64,000 nt of DNA, taken from CAVYXK01 sp963708245 (GTDB lineage Bacteria; Pseudomonadota; Alphaproteobacteria; Acetobacterales; Acetobacteraceae). Numbering within the stretch: the first letter of the stretch is position 1; every line of letters begins with the position of its first letter. The DNA lies in assembly GCA_963708245.1 (NCBI GenBank), contig OY970201.1, positions 3,224,001-3,288,000 on the forward strand. The letters run 5' to 3'. Made by a program: the position numbers and the translations under genes. Positions 27,299 to 36,472 of this stretch are shown here, piece after piece. The notes beneath the pieces were generated by a model. It ran no database searches. It worked only from the letters and a program-made list of their open reading frames with translations, and was not told where the DNA came from.

Positions 27299-27687
27299 CG
27301 GCAGGCGAGGACCTTCAGGCTGAGGCTCCGAGGCTTGGCGGTCTTGCAGTTCGAGAAAACTCGAAGCTCGGGTGGGTCTGAATACCACAGTGAAATCAAT
27401 GAGATATGACGGTGTGATTTGAAAACTGACTCGCAAAATCGAAAAAATCGGGCGCGCTGCGCAGCGTAATTCGCGTGTAGGGCGACGGCGCTACAATCCA
27501 TGATTGATCACGGGCCTGTGATATGCCACAATCCGGCTCGGCGCCGCCTCTCCTCGCTGGCGTCCGTCCCTATCTACAACCTAGGCGCGCGCCGTTCTGC
27601 CCGGCGCGCGCCATTTTTGTCGGCACTGCCAACCGTCTCGGGCGCGCATGTTCTTGCTCCGTTCTCTGCGCTGAGCTATCTGCCCGC
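27299..27687. other. Intergenic stretch, no gene seen
   Basis: About 390 bases after repeat copy 2. The part 27380-27470 is markedly richer in A and T than the surroundings (including GAAAACTGA and GAAAAAATCG), which would suit a promoter region, but I cannot identify hexamers. No protein-like frame is seen. Confidence 0.4.
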
Positions 27688-27903
27688 ATGCCCGACGAAC
27701 CCGATCAGCTCCGCCCCGCCACGCCCGATGAGATCGTCGAGACCCTCGCCTTCGCCCTCCGCTACGAGGGCCGCCGGCGGGTCCGCCACGCCGACAGCTT
27801 CATGGCGCGGGTCGCGGCGGAGCGGCTGGTCGAGCATCTGAGGGTGTCGGGGTTCGTGGTGATGAAGAAGACGGCGGTCGGGGCGCACGGGATGCCGCGG
27901 TAG
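27688..27903 (+). CDS. Small conserved-looking hypothetical protein
   Basis: A 71-residue protein starting at the ATG at 27688: RPATPDEIVETLAFALRYEG, then RRVRHADSFMARVAAERLVE and HLRVSGFVVMKKTAVG. The composition and the helical pattern (LAFALRYEGRRRVRHADS) are typical of real small alphaproteobacterial proteins of unknown function. An earlier in-frame ATG at 27523 would add 55 residues without protein character. There are no identifiable neighbours in an operon. Confidence 0.65.
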   Translation: MPDEPDQLRPATPDEIVETLAFALRYEGRRRVRHADSFMARVAAERLVEHLRVSGFVVMKKTAVGAHGMPR

Positions 27904-28177
27904 GAAGGCTTGCGTGAGGCTCACCTGGGGTCCACTACGCTGACGACGCGATGGCCGCCGGGCCCGCACCAGGGGGGCCTCCGCTCATAGCCGGGGCGCG
28001 GTCGCTGCATTGCGCGCTCCCTTTATGCAGCGCGAGGAACCAGCACGTCCTTCGCAGCGGCGATCGCGACCACATTGACCATCATCGCCCTGGCCCAACA
28101 GTGAGCCACCTCGGCATCGTCGCGATCGCTGTATATCAGCGTCAGAATCGGGGATCCGCTTTCACCCTGGATGTTAA

Positions 28178-29724
28178 TCCTACTGCGTCACTCATCATGC
28201 CGCGCTTAAGGGCTGGCGCCTATGCCCGCAGCAGGGACATCGCGGCAGTGCATGGACGAAGGTACGTGCGAGACGGATGCGCAGCGTCGCAATCGAGTTC
28301 GGCACATGACGCTGCGAACGCAGCGGCAGCTCCTCTGGGTCGGTAACCTGCGGGAACGGCAGGTCGCTGGCCGCGCCAGGCGCGGGCAAGTCCTGAGGGG
28401 GGAATCGTCGCCTTCTCGGAGACCAGGAATCCGTAGGCCGCAATGCATAGGCTTGCGTGATGGTGAAAGCCCCGCCAGCCGCGGCCTTCGTAATGGCCGA
28501 GCCCGACCTCCTGCTTCAGATCCAGATAGTCGCGTTCGATCCGCCAGCGCAGCTTGGTGAGATCCACCATCCGCTCGAACGTGATGTCCGACGGCAGCGT
28601 GGAAAGCCAGTAATGGTCCGGTTCGCTCGCGCCCTCTGGCCACTCGATCAGCAGCCACTCTTCCGCCGCAGGTTCGTTGCGTTTGGTATCATCGTGTGCC
28701 GGACGCACCCGCAGGCGGGCAAAGCGTGAGCTCAGTGCCGTGTTGCTGCCCTCTCGCCAGGTGATCGGCTGCCAGGCGTCGGCGGCCAGCTCGATCGCCA
28801 GCTGCTTGGCCGAGACCGGCTGATGCGCATCATCACGGCGCGGCCGTTTGGGCGGCCGGCCGCGGCCCGACCATGCCGGGGCTGGCACTGCTGCCTCGCC
28901 CGGCCGCCAGACTGCTGTGGTGGGTAGGATGCCGGCCACGTAGGGCTGTCCGAGTTCGCTGATCCCGCCACGCAGCGTAGCGTTGTTGCCATAGGCTGGG
29001 TCCATCAGCGCCACTGCCGCCGGCAGGCCATCAGCGTGGGCTTGGCGCATTTGCCGCAGCGCGATCTCCGGCTTGGTCTGGAACGTAACCTCCGCCGGCA
29101 CGCCCGCGGTGATCCGCCGCACCGGGTCGTCAGCCCAGTCCTGCGGCAGATACAATCGATAGGCGACCGGCAGGCTGGCCTGGTGGGTGGCCACCGAGAG
29201 GCTCACCGCCACCTGGCAGTTCTCCTGCTTGCCAAGCTGCCCGCAGTATTGCCGCGCCACGCCGACCGAGTGGTGGCCCTTCTTGGGGAACGCCGTGTCG
29301 TCGATGATCCAGGCCTGGATCGGCTCATCGCCGGTGATGGATGGCAGCACCAACTCGCGCACCCGGGTCAGCATCGCCTGGTCCGACCATGGGGCTTGCG
29401 CCACCAGATGCAGCAGCGACTGGTGCTGGGCCGCGGTCCGCTCTGGTGCGGTCACCGCCGCCAGCGGTTCGACGCTCTTGCGGCCCTCGGTCGAGATCAA
29501 GCCGATGCAGTAGTCTTGAAACGGTGCGACCCGGTCGGCATGGCCGAGCACCGAGGCCAAATCCGCCGCGTAGGCTCTGAACCGGGCTTCCGTGCCAGAC
29601 CGATCGCGAAGATCCATGCCGCCCTCCCCGAGCGGTTCGAATCTTCACCCGTACCATAGCGCGACCGCGTCGCAGCAAGGGCTAAATCAGGCCGTCAGCC
29701 CGTCCGGTTTGCAACTCAGTAGGA
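28178..29724 (-). mobile_element. IS701-family insertion sequence
   Basis: The 1547-bp element is bounded by inverted repeats TCCTACTGCGT (left) and, read inward on the other strand, TCCTACTGAGT (right). It is flanked by a perfect 4-bp duplication TTAA at 28174-28177 and 29725-29728, matching the YTAR-type target of IS701 elements. It contains a single transposase gene that fills most of its length. Confidence 0.92.
28195..29617 (-). pseudogene. IS701-family DDE transposase, frameshifted near its C terminus
   Basis: From the ATG at 29617 the frame encodes an IS701-type transposase. Family segments include WIIDDTAFPKKGHHSVGVAR (first catalytic Asp), VALMDPAYGNNATLRGG (second Asp), and LTKLRWRIERDYLDLKQEVG with GLGHYEGRGWRGFHHH (catalytic Glu region). 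Near base 28327, after GYRPRGA, the expected C terminus LRSQRHVPNSIATLRIRLA is found in the next frame and ends at 28195, close to the element end. As written the first frame continues to 28220 with an unrelated tail. One inserted base accounts for this. The catalytic triad is upstream, so activity may or may not be lost. Confidence 0.88.
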
Positions 29725-29786
29725 TTAAAGCCGTAGCTGCGTCTGCCGGATGCGATCGTTAACACAATGGGACCAATCTCGGCCAT

Positions 29787-30405
29787 ATGGTCTCCTTTCG
29801 GTCCAACAAATTCTTGGGCATGTGAGCGAGTGGCTACACACCTCAAACGGCTTCTCACCGACATGTGCAGCACGAACGGGTGAATCCAAGATTTGTTCAG
29901 GCTTTACGAACAATCTTTATCAGAACGAAAACAAGGATTACCATTGCGACCATTGTCTCGTATTCCCGCTGAGATCAAGAATTTTGCACAGGTTCGCACG
30001 GGTGTCCCGCAAGTAGTGTAGGCAACGGCACCGACCAGCGCCAACGGCTAAAGGCAGTTGGGCAGCCCTGCTCAGTGTTCCACCCGTGGCAGTTGGCCTT
30101 TTCCAACTCCCGACGGCGGTATATGCTTGTTACGACGTGGGCGGACTCGACACAATCTAGCACAGTTGTTGAGTTCAGCACCCGCCCTCCCCGCGCTAAT
30201 CAAGACTTTTCATAAAAGACCTTGGTCTTAGCCACCACACGACACGATAAAGCCGGCCCGTTGTTCCGCGGGCTGCCCAGCCGCCGATCCACGGGCTAGG
30301 TGCGCAGCGTTCCGTCCAGCGCCGGGTGCGAGGCAGCGCCGCGGCATTTACACATGGGTAATGGATTGAAACGAGCCTGCCCCGAATGGTCAGCGGCGAG
30401 ATGCA
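29787..30405. other. Intergenic region without a supported gene
   Basis: About 620 bases between the split small gene and the NERD gene. The part 29790-30000 is less G+C-rich than most of the window. Short frames on both strands have no ribosome binding site and no protein-like composition. The stretch includes the upstream control region of the split gene and the promoter of the NERD gene, which I cannot locate exactly. Confidence 0.45.
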
Positions 30406-31131
30406 GTGATGAGCTTAAACGATCCGCTCGCGCCCCTGGTGGCGGAGATTTTGCGCCTCGTTACCGGCACTCTCCTGCCGCTCATTTTGTGCGTCATGGC
30501 CTTGAAAATCAGCCTCATTCCGGCCCTTAAAGGAAGGAGCGGAGAAGCGATTTTGCGAAGGCGGCTGCGTGCCCTTGGTTTTCCGATCCTGAACGATCTC
30601 ATTCTAGAGGGGGCGGACGGCTCTCTGACACAGATCGATCACGTTGCACTCACCGGCCGGGGTGTTCTTGCCATCGAGACCAAGAACTATGCGGGCATGA
30701 TCTTCGGGCGGGCATCAGACAGGCAATGGACTCAGGTTCTCGGACGCCAGAAGATCAGGTTTCAGAATCCGCTCCGTCAGAACTTCAGGCACGTTGAAGC
30801 CGTGAAGCGGACTACGGGATCGCCGGTGGGTAATTTGGTTGTGTTTGTCGGCGGAGCCAGCTTCCCGAACGGGATGCCGAGTGGGGTTATAGCTGGCGAT
30901 GAACTTGGACGGTATCTCGCGGGATTGGGGCTGCCGACAGAGGCAGATCAGCATGGGTTGGCTTGGCAGAGCCTCAGGGAAGCTGCCGACCGCAGCCGCT
31001 CTATGAAGGCGACACACAGGGCAAGCCTGCGATCGAGGTTTGGGCGAGACGCTCGGGTGTTCGTTGGAGTAGGCTGCGCGCTCGCTGCTGTCGCCCTGTT
31101 TGCGTATTTCCACCTCGGCCCGCTGAGGTGA
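30406..31131 (+). CDS. NERD (nuclease-related) domain membrane protein
   Basis: A 241-residue protein (GTG at 30406 or the adjacent ATG at 30409). A hydrophobic helix (TLLPLILCVMALKISLI) lies at about residues 20-36. The NERD domain follows: GRSGEAILRRRLRALGFPIL, LTQIDHVALTGRGVLAIETK and NYAGMIFGRASDRQWTQVLG, with the restriction-enzyme-like catalytic set (an Asp in IDHV, Glu-x-Lys in IETKNY). A second hydrophobic helix near the C terminus (VGCALAAVALFAYFHL) is unusual for NERD proteins and suggests anchoring at the membrane. NERD proteins are thought to process DNA, but their roles are mostly unknown. It stands alone, next to an insertion sequence. Confidence 0.85.
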   Translation: MMSLNDPLAPLVAEILRLVTGTLLPLILCVMALKISLIPALKGRSGEAILRRRLRALGFPILNDLILEGADGSLTQIDHVALTGRGVLAIETKNYAGMIFGRASDRQWTQVLGRQKIRFQNPLRQNFRHVEAVKRTTGSPVGNLVVFVGGASFPNGMPSGVIAGDELGRYLAGLGLPTEADQHGLAWQSLREAADRSRSMKATHRASLRSRFGRDARVFVGVGCALAAVALFAYFHLGPLR

Positions 31132-31236
31132 ATCCTTAGCAGGCCAGTCGGTCCCAAACCGCCAGCCAGCCAGGACCCCTCCCTAGCGATCCAATCCTCA
31201 CCCTCTATGTGTGAAGCCCCAGAACCGAGGCGGTCA

Positions 31237-31319
31237 TGCGGTCGAGAAGACTCGAACTTCCACGGGGTTTCCCCCACAAGCACCTCAAGCTTGCGCGTCT
31301 ACCATTCCGCCACGACCGC
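31237..31319 (-). tRNA. tRNA-Leu(GAG)
   Basis: The acceptor arms GCGGTCG and CGACCGC pair, with discriminator A at 31237; CCA is not encoded. The anticodon stem CAAGC/GCTTG closes the loop TTGAGGT, giving anticodon GAG for CUC and CUU codons. A long variable arm (GTGGGGGAAACCCCGT) and the T arm GTTCGAGTC are present. Confidence 0.97.
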
Positions 31320-31349
31320 ATCGTGGGGCGAGGGCGCGGGGTATAGCGG

Positions 31350-32039
31350 ATGACCCACGCCCCTTCAATCGGCCCTGACTGGCGCACGACCGACGGCCTA
31401 ACCCCCTACCCCGACGCCCTCGCCGCCATGCGAGACCGGGTCGCGGCGATCCGCGCCGGCACCGCCCCCGAGCTGATCTGGCTGCTGCAACACCCGCCGC
31501 TCTATACCGCCGGCACCTCCGCCAACCCCGCCGACCTCACCGACCCCTACCGCTTCCCCGTCTATCAGGCGGAGCGTGGCGGCCAATGGACCTACCACGG
31601 CCCCGGCCAGCGCATCGCCTATGTGATGCTGGACCTCACCCGCCCCCACGGCTCGGTCCCCGCCCGCGACGTGCGCTGCTACGTGCACGGGCTGGAGGAA
31701 TGGCTGATCCGCGCCCTCGCCCGCCTCGGCATCACCGGCGAGCGCCGCGACAACCGCATCGGCATCTGGGTTGCAGACCGAGCCGCCGGGACGGAAGCCA
31801 AGATCGCCGCCATCGGCGTGCGCATCACCCGCTGGGTAAGCTGGCACGGCGTGGCCCTGAACGTCGCCCCCGACCTCGCGCATTTCAGCGGGATTGTCCC
31901 CTGCGGCATCAGCCAGCACGGGGTGACCAGCCTCTCCGACCTGGCGATAGCGGCCACTCTGCCACAAGTCAATTCAGCCCTCCGGTCGGCATGGACCGAG
32001 GTGTTCGCCCCAGCCGAGACTGCCACATCGTCCCGCTAA
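31350..32039 (+). CDS. lipB: Octanoyltransferase (LipB)
   Basis: LipB transfers octanoate from acyl carrier protein to the lipoyl domains of dehydrogenase complexes, the first step of lipoate synthesis. The 229-residue protein has LIWLLQHPPLYTAGTSA near residue 43, RGGQWTYHGPGQRIAYVMLD near residue 76, and DNRIGIWV. The catalytic lysine is Lys151 in EAKIAAIGVRITRWVSWHG and the nucleophile is Cys185 in GIVPCGISQHGVTSL. The length is typical. It is divergent from tRNA-Leu with only 30 bases between them. Confidence 0.96.
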   Translation: MTHAPSIGPDWRTTDGLTPYPDALAAMRDRVAAIRAGTAPELIWLLQHPPLYTAGTSANPADLTDPYRFPVYQAERGGQWTYHGPGQRIAYVMLDLTRPHGSVPARDVRCYVHGLEEWLIRALARLGITGERRDNRIGIWVADRAAGTEAKIAAIGVRITRWVSWHGVALNVAPDLAHFSGIVPCGISQHGVTSLSDLAIAATLPQVNSALRSAWTEVFAPAETATSSR

Positions 32040-32258
32040 TCCAGGGGCGCGTTCACCTCGACCGGAAACGCCGGCCCAACCGCACCTCTCCCGCTGCGAG
32101 CAAATGTCCGTCTGGCTGAACGCGCCTTTAGCCCCCCACCTGCGCTGCTTTCGCACAAATCCTGTGCCCGCACGGCCGATTGTCCCTGGAAACCAAGGGT
32201 TCCACATGCGCAGCCACAACGCGACCCGCCGGCCGCGCTAACCAGGGAGCACGCGCGT

Positions 32259-33365
32259 ATGGACGGATCGAATGTTGCAGGCTTTGTCGAACCGGCCATC
32301 GGGATTCCCGGGGCACTCCGCCGGCGCCGCCACTGGCTGCGCCGCCTGCTCGTCGCCGCCGCCGGCGCGGTCATCTTGGCCGCCATCGCCCTCTACGGCC
32401 AGTACTACTGGACCACCGGCCGCTTCCTGGTCAGCACGGACGACGCCTATGTCCAGGCCAACTCGGTCATCATCAGCCCCAAGGTGTCGGGCTACATCGC
32501 CCAGGTTCTGGTGCAGGACAACCAGCAGGTGAAAACCGGCCAGGTGCTGGCCCGCATCGACGACCGCGACTACCGCACCGCGCTGGCCCAGGCACGCGCC
32601 AACGTCGCGGCGGCCCAGGCCAGCATCGAGAATCTGAACCAAGAGATCGTCCAGCAGCACCTCGCCGTCGAACAGGCGCGCGACGTCGTCACGGCAGACA
32701 ATGCGGCGTTGATCTTCTCGCAACAGCAATACAGCCGCTACGCCGAGCTTGCCCGGACGGGCGCCGGCACAGTGCAGGCATCGCAGCAATACGCCGCCGA
32801 GATCCGCGAGAAACAGGCGGCACTGCAACGCGACATGGCGGCGGTCGGCGTTGCCGCAAAGCAAGTCGATGTGTTGGGCTCCGAGCTCGCCAAGGCGAAG
32901 GCCACTCTCGAGCAGCAGCAGGCGGCTGAGCACCAAACCGAGCTCAACGTGAGCTACACCACCATCACCGCGCCGGTCGATGGCACCGTCGGCGACCGCA
33001 TGTTGCGCGTCGGCCAGTACGTGCAGGCGGGCACGCAGCTCATGGCCATCGTTCCGCTCGGCGCGGTGTACGTCACCGCAAACTACAAGGAGACCGAGCT
33101 CACCGACGTGCAAGCGGGTCAGCCCGTCACGATTTCCGTCGATACCTTTCCGGGTGTCACTGTACACGGCGTAGTGAACAGCATCGCGCCGGCCAGCGGC
33201 GAGGAATTCGCGCTGCTGCCCCCGGACAATGCCACCGGCAATTTCACCAAGATCGTGCAGCGCATCCCGGTGAAGATCACCATCGATCCGCACGATCCGC
33301 TCGCCGGCCGCCTGCGCCCGGGGATGTCGGTCGAGCCGGTGATCGACACCCGCCCGGCGGCGTGA
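32259..33365 (+). CDS. HlyD/EmrA-type membrane-fusion protein
   Basis: A 368-residue periplasmic adaptor of an efflux pump. A signal anchor lies at residues 27-48 (LLVAAAGAVILAAIALYG). Then come the lipoyl half-motif STDDAYVQANSVIISPKVSG, VLVQDNQQVKTGQVLARIDD, a long helical hairpin rich in Gln and Ala (about residues 105-225), and the second half NVSYTTITAPVDGTVGDRML. VYVTANYKETELTDVQAGQP is typical of EmrA/FarA. It is eight bases upstream of the DHA2 transporter gene, so they form one operon. An outer-membrane TolC-type partner would be encoded elsewhere. Confidence 0.93.
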   Translation: MDGSNVAGFVEPAIGIPGALRRRRHWLRRLLVAAAGAVILAAIALYGQYYWTTGRFLVSTDDAYVQANSVIISPKVSGYIAQVLVQDNQQVKTGQVLARIDDRDYRTALAQARANVAAAQASIENLNQEIVQQHLAVEQARDVVTADNAALIFSQQQYSRYAELARTGAGTVQASQQYAAEIREKQAALQRDMAAVGVAAKQVDVLGSELAKAKATLEQQQAAEHQTELNVSYTTITAPVDGTVGDRMLRVGQYVQAGTQLMAIVPLGAVYVTANYKETELTDVQAGQPVTISVDTFPGVTVHGVVNSIAPASGEEFALLPPDNATGNFTKIVQRIPVKITIDPHDPLAGRLRPGMSVEPVIDTRPAA

Positions 33366-33372
33366 GGCAGCC

Positions 33373-34944
33373 ATGGCCGACATCGCACGCTCGGGCGACG
33401 AACCCACCGTCTCGCTGAAGACCTGGATTACCGTCGGCAGCGCCATCATCGGTGCCTTCATGGCGGTGCTGAACATCCAGATCACCAATGCATCGCTGCC
33501 CTATATCGAGGGCGGCATCGGCACCGGCGGCATTAACGGCGCCTGGGTGATCACCGCCTATCTGATCGGCGAGATCATCGTCATCCCGATGACCGACTTT
33601 CTCAGCCGAGTGTTCTCGCTGCGCCGCTATTTGATCGCCAACACGGTCCTGTTCCTGATCTTCTCTGCCGCCTGCGGACAGGCGCGCAGCCTGCCCGAGA
33701 TGATCGCGCTCCGCGGACTGCAGGGCTTCTCCGGCGGCGTCCTGATCCCGCTCGCCTTCACCATCATCGTTTCCATGCTGCCGCCGTCGAAGCGGCCGAT
33801 GGGTCTCGCGGGATTCGCAGTCACCGCCACCTTCGCCCCGGCGATCGGACCGACGATCGGCGGCTGGCTCACCGATAACTACGGCTGGCCGACGATCTTC
33901 TACATCAACCTCGCACCCGGCCTGGTGATGCTGGCAGGGCTGATCTACGGCCTGCCGCGCTCGTCCATGCAGCTCGGCTTGCTGCGCCGCGGCGACTGGC
34001 TCGGCATCGCCTTGATGGCGGTCGGCCTCGCGTCGCTGCAGACGGTGCTGGACGAGGGCAACGTCTACGACTGGTTCGGCTCGCCGTTTATCGTGAAGCT
34101 GAGCCTGCTCTCCGCAGCCACGCTGTTAGCGTTCATCGCGCTCGAGCTGGTCCGCAAGGAGCCGCTGGTGCAACTGCGCCTGTTGACACGCCGCAATTTC
34201 GGCTTCGGCACGCTCGGCAATTTCCTGCTCGGCTTCGCGCTCTACGGCTCGGCCTATCTGCTGCCGCAATACCTCGCCGTGGCTCAGGGTTTCGACTCGC
34301 AACAGATCGGCGAGGTCATGGCGTGGACCGGCCTGCCCCAGCTACTCATTATCCCGTTCGTCCCGCTGCTGATGCGATGGATTGATGCACGGCTGTTGGT
34401 CGGCGTCGGGTTGGTGGTGTTCGCCGCGAGCTGCTTCATGAACCTGCACCTCGACGCGAACTACGCCGCGCCGCAGCTCTTCTGGCCCGACGTGACCCGC
34501 GCGCTGGGCCAGGCCGTAGTGCTGACGCCCCTGGCATCGATCGCCATGGTCGGCGTCTCGGCGGCCGAGGCGGGCGCCGCGTCCGGCCTGTTCAACATGC
34601 TGCGCAACCTCGGCGGCGCGATCGGCACCGCGGCGCTGGAGACGTTCTTCACCAAGCGCGAGCAGTTTCACTCCTTCATCATCAACGCCGACGTCTCGTT
34701 ACTGCACCCGGCGACGCAACAGCGGCTAAGCGCGCTCCAGCAGTATTTCGAATCGCACGGCGTGCCGGATCCCGCAGGTGCCATGCATCGCGCGATGATC
34801 GCAGTCGGGCAGATCATTCGCGCGCAGGCAACGTATATGGGCTACGCCGACTGCTTCGCTCTGCTCGGTGCGGTGCTGCTGACCGCGGCGCTGACCGTCG
34901 CGCTGCTGAAGAAGGGCGCGGCAACCGGGGCGGGCGCACATTGA
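33373..34944 (+). CDS. DHA2-family MFS multidrug transporter, EmrB-like
   Basis: A 523-residue drug:proton antiporter with about 14 hydrophobic segments. Family motifs include IIGAFMAVLNIQITNASLPY in helix 1, AWVITAYLIGEIIVIPMTDF, and ALRGLQGFSGGVLIPLAFTI. The motif C region FAPAIGPTIGGWLTDNYGWP marks it as an exporter. It starts just after the EmrA-type gene and should pump hydrophobic compounds or acids across the envelope with that adaptor. The substrate is unknown; no regulator lies next to the pair. Confidence 0.94.
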   Translation: MADIARSGDEPTVSLKTWITVGSAIIGAFMAVLNIQITNASLPYIEGGIGTGGINGAWVITAYLIGEIIVIPMTDFLSRVFSLRRYLIANTVLFLIFSAACGQARSLPEMIALRGLQGFSGGVLIPLAFTIIVSMLPPSKRPMGLAGFAVTATFAPAIGPTIGGWLTDNYGWPTIFYINLAPGLVMLAGLIYGLPRSSMQLGLLRRGDWLGIALMAVGLASLQTVLDEGNVYDWFGSPFIVKLSLLSAATLLAFIALELVRKEPLVQLRLLTRRNFGFGTLGNFLLGFALYGSAYLLPQYLAVAQGFDSQQIGEVMAWTGLPQLLIIPFVPLLMRWIDARLLVGVGLVVFAASCFMNLHLDANYAAPQLFWPDVTRALGQAVVLTPLASIAMVGVSAAEAGAASGLFNMLRNLGGAIGTAALETFFTKREQFHSFIINADVSLLHPATQQRLSALQQYFESHGVPDPAGAMHRAMIAVGQIIRAQATYMGYADCFALLGAVLLTAALTVALLKKGAATGAGAH

Positions 34945-34963
34945 TACCAGCGGAGGCGAGGCC

Positions 34964-36436
34964 TTACCCATGTGCAGGCGGATGCGCCTCAAAGTCCTCC
35001 AGCAACGCGAAGATCCGGGCGATCGCCGCATCCCGGTCGTAGAGATTATAAAGCGACCCCGCCAGCCGCACCGGGTCCCCCGAATAGTACCGCTCGTAAA
35101 GCTGCTGGCGTCCTGCAAACGACGACACGGCAGCGTCGAAAGCCAGTCGGAACAACTTGATCCGCGTCTTCGAATCCGCATTCGCCGCCTGGAAATAGCT
35201 CTCCACGTCCCGCCACACGTCCCCGCCCGTCTCCGCATAGGACGGCACCGCCACCAGCCCGCCGGCGCCCAGGATCTGGATGATCTCGCACATCCGCCGG
35301 AACATTTGTGCGAACATCATGCGTACGGTCCAGAGCGGCATTGCCGCCGGCGTGATCACGCCCTCGGCGTTCGGCTCCGCATCGACTTCCGAGGCACGCA
35401 GACAGGCACGGCAGAACTCGGTGAACTGGATCAGCTCCGACAGCATGCCCTGCACGTGCAGATGCTGATCGATATTGGTCGACTTCGCGACGGCGAACGC
35501 CAGTCCCATCATGAACTCGGACTTTGCCAGGTTCTTGGTGGTGAACTGGTGCATCACCTGCCGCATCGCACCGGTACGGTCATAGAGCCCGTTGCACATC
35601 GCCGGATCGCGGTGGATGAACACGCGCTCCCACGGCACCAGCACGTCGTCGAATACCGCCATCGCGTCCGATTCCTCGAAGCGGAGCGATAGCGGCCAAT
35701 CCATCGGGGACGCTGCCTCGAGATGCGCCACCGAGGGCCGGCAGATGAACCGCAACCCGCGGCTGGCGACCGGGATGCTGAAGCCGAATGCGTAGGGCTC
35801 TGCTTCCTTGTTGCTCGACAGATACGTCGAGGGCATCACCATGATCTCGTGCGAGAAGGCGGCCAGGGTCGAGACCATGCGGGCGCCATGAATCACGATG
35901 CCGGCGTCGGTTTCCTTGACGATCTTCGCCGCCAGGTCCTTCGCCTGCTGCTCCACCGGCCGCGACCGATCGACCTGGGGATTGAGCAGCGTGTGCGTCA
36001 TCGTCAGGTCGTTCTCGCGCACATGCAGGTAATAGGCGCGGACGTTCTGGGCGAAGCGCGGCTCTTTCTCACCGAACGTGCGATGGGCGGAGGCGAAGCC
36101 GGTCAGCATGATGTTCATGTAGTCGGGGCTGCGGCCGAACATGCCGCAGGTCGCGTCCGCCCACAGCTTCACCATGTCGCGCCGCCGCACCAGGTCCTCG
36201 ACCGAAGCGGGCTGGATGAAGGACAGGCCAACACGCTCGCCGCTGCTCGGCGAAGGGTACGTCATCCGGTCCCGCAATTCCGGGTCGTGCTGCATGTCGT
36301 ACAGCGCGGCCATGGTGTGTGCGGCTCCGGCAAAGCGGCGGTCGGCGGCCACCCGGTTTACGCGCTCGCCATCGATCCACACCTGGCGGTCATCGTCGAG
36401 CGACGCCAGATACGCCGCGCCCGTGGAAATGCCCAT
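34964..36436 (-). CDS. 4-hydroxyphenylacetate 3-monooxygenase oxygenase (HpaB) family protein
   Basis: A 490-residue FADH2-dependent aromatic hydroxylase of the HpaB/PheA/pyrrole-2-carboxylate type. It has the acyl-CoA-dehydrogenase-like fold with GRSPDYMNIMLTGFASAHRT, ENDLTMTHTLLNPQVDRSRP, GIVIHGARMVSTLAAFSHEI and FDDVLVPWERVFIHRDP. The C-terminal domain includes GAGGLVAVPSYAETGGDVWR. Such enzymes need reduced flavin from an HpaC-type reductase; none is encoded nearby. The aromatic substrate is not evident. It converges with the emrB-like gene (20 bases apart). Confidence 0.93.
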   Translation of the reverse strand: MGISTGAAYLASLDDDRQVWIDGERVNRVAADRRFAGAAHTMAALYDMQHDPELRDRMTYPSPSSGERVGLSFIQPASVEDLVRRRDMVKLWADATCGMFGRSPDYMNIMLTGFASAHRTFGEKEPRFAQNVRAYYLHVRENDLTMTHTLLNPQVDRSRPVEQQAKDLAAKIVKETDAGIVIHGARMVSTLAAFSHEIMVMPSTYLSSNKEAEPYAFGFSIPVASRGLRFICRPSVAHLEAASPMDWPLSLRFEESDAMAVFDDVLVPWERVFIHRDPAMCNGLYDRTGAMRQVMHQFTTKNLAKSEFMMGLAFAVAKSTNIDQHLHVQGMLSELIQFTEFCRACLRASEVDAEPNAEGVITPAAMPLWTVRMMFAQMFRRMCEIIQILGAGGLVAVPSYAETGGDVWRDVESYFQAANADSKTRIKLFRLAFDAAVSSFAGRQQLYERYYSGDPVRLAGSLYNLYDRDAAIARIFALLEDFEAHPPAHG

Positions 36437-36472
36437 GACGCGGAGGCTAACCCGGTTGCCGCGTAACCGCCA

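Larger units (their letters stand above)
28023..29786 (-). pseudogene. 70-residue hypothetical gene split by the IS701-family element
   Basis: A gene on the minus strand starts at the ATG at 29786, with a strong ribosome binding site (AAGGAGA) eight bases before it, and reads MAEIGPIVLTIASGRRSYG up to the TTAA at 29725-29728. It resumes on the far side of the element at TTAA 28174-28177 and reads FNIQGESGSPILTLIYSDRD, DAEVAHCWARAMMVNVVAIA and AAKDVLVPRAA to a TAA at 28023-28025. Removing the element and one TTAA leaves exactly 71 codons with no internal stop. The coding parts are 28023-28177 and 29725-29786. The family is unknown. Confidence 0.85.
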
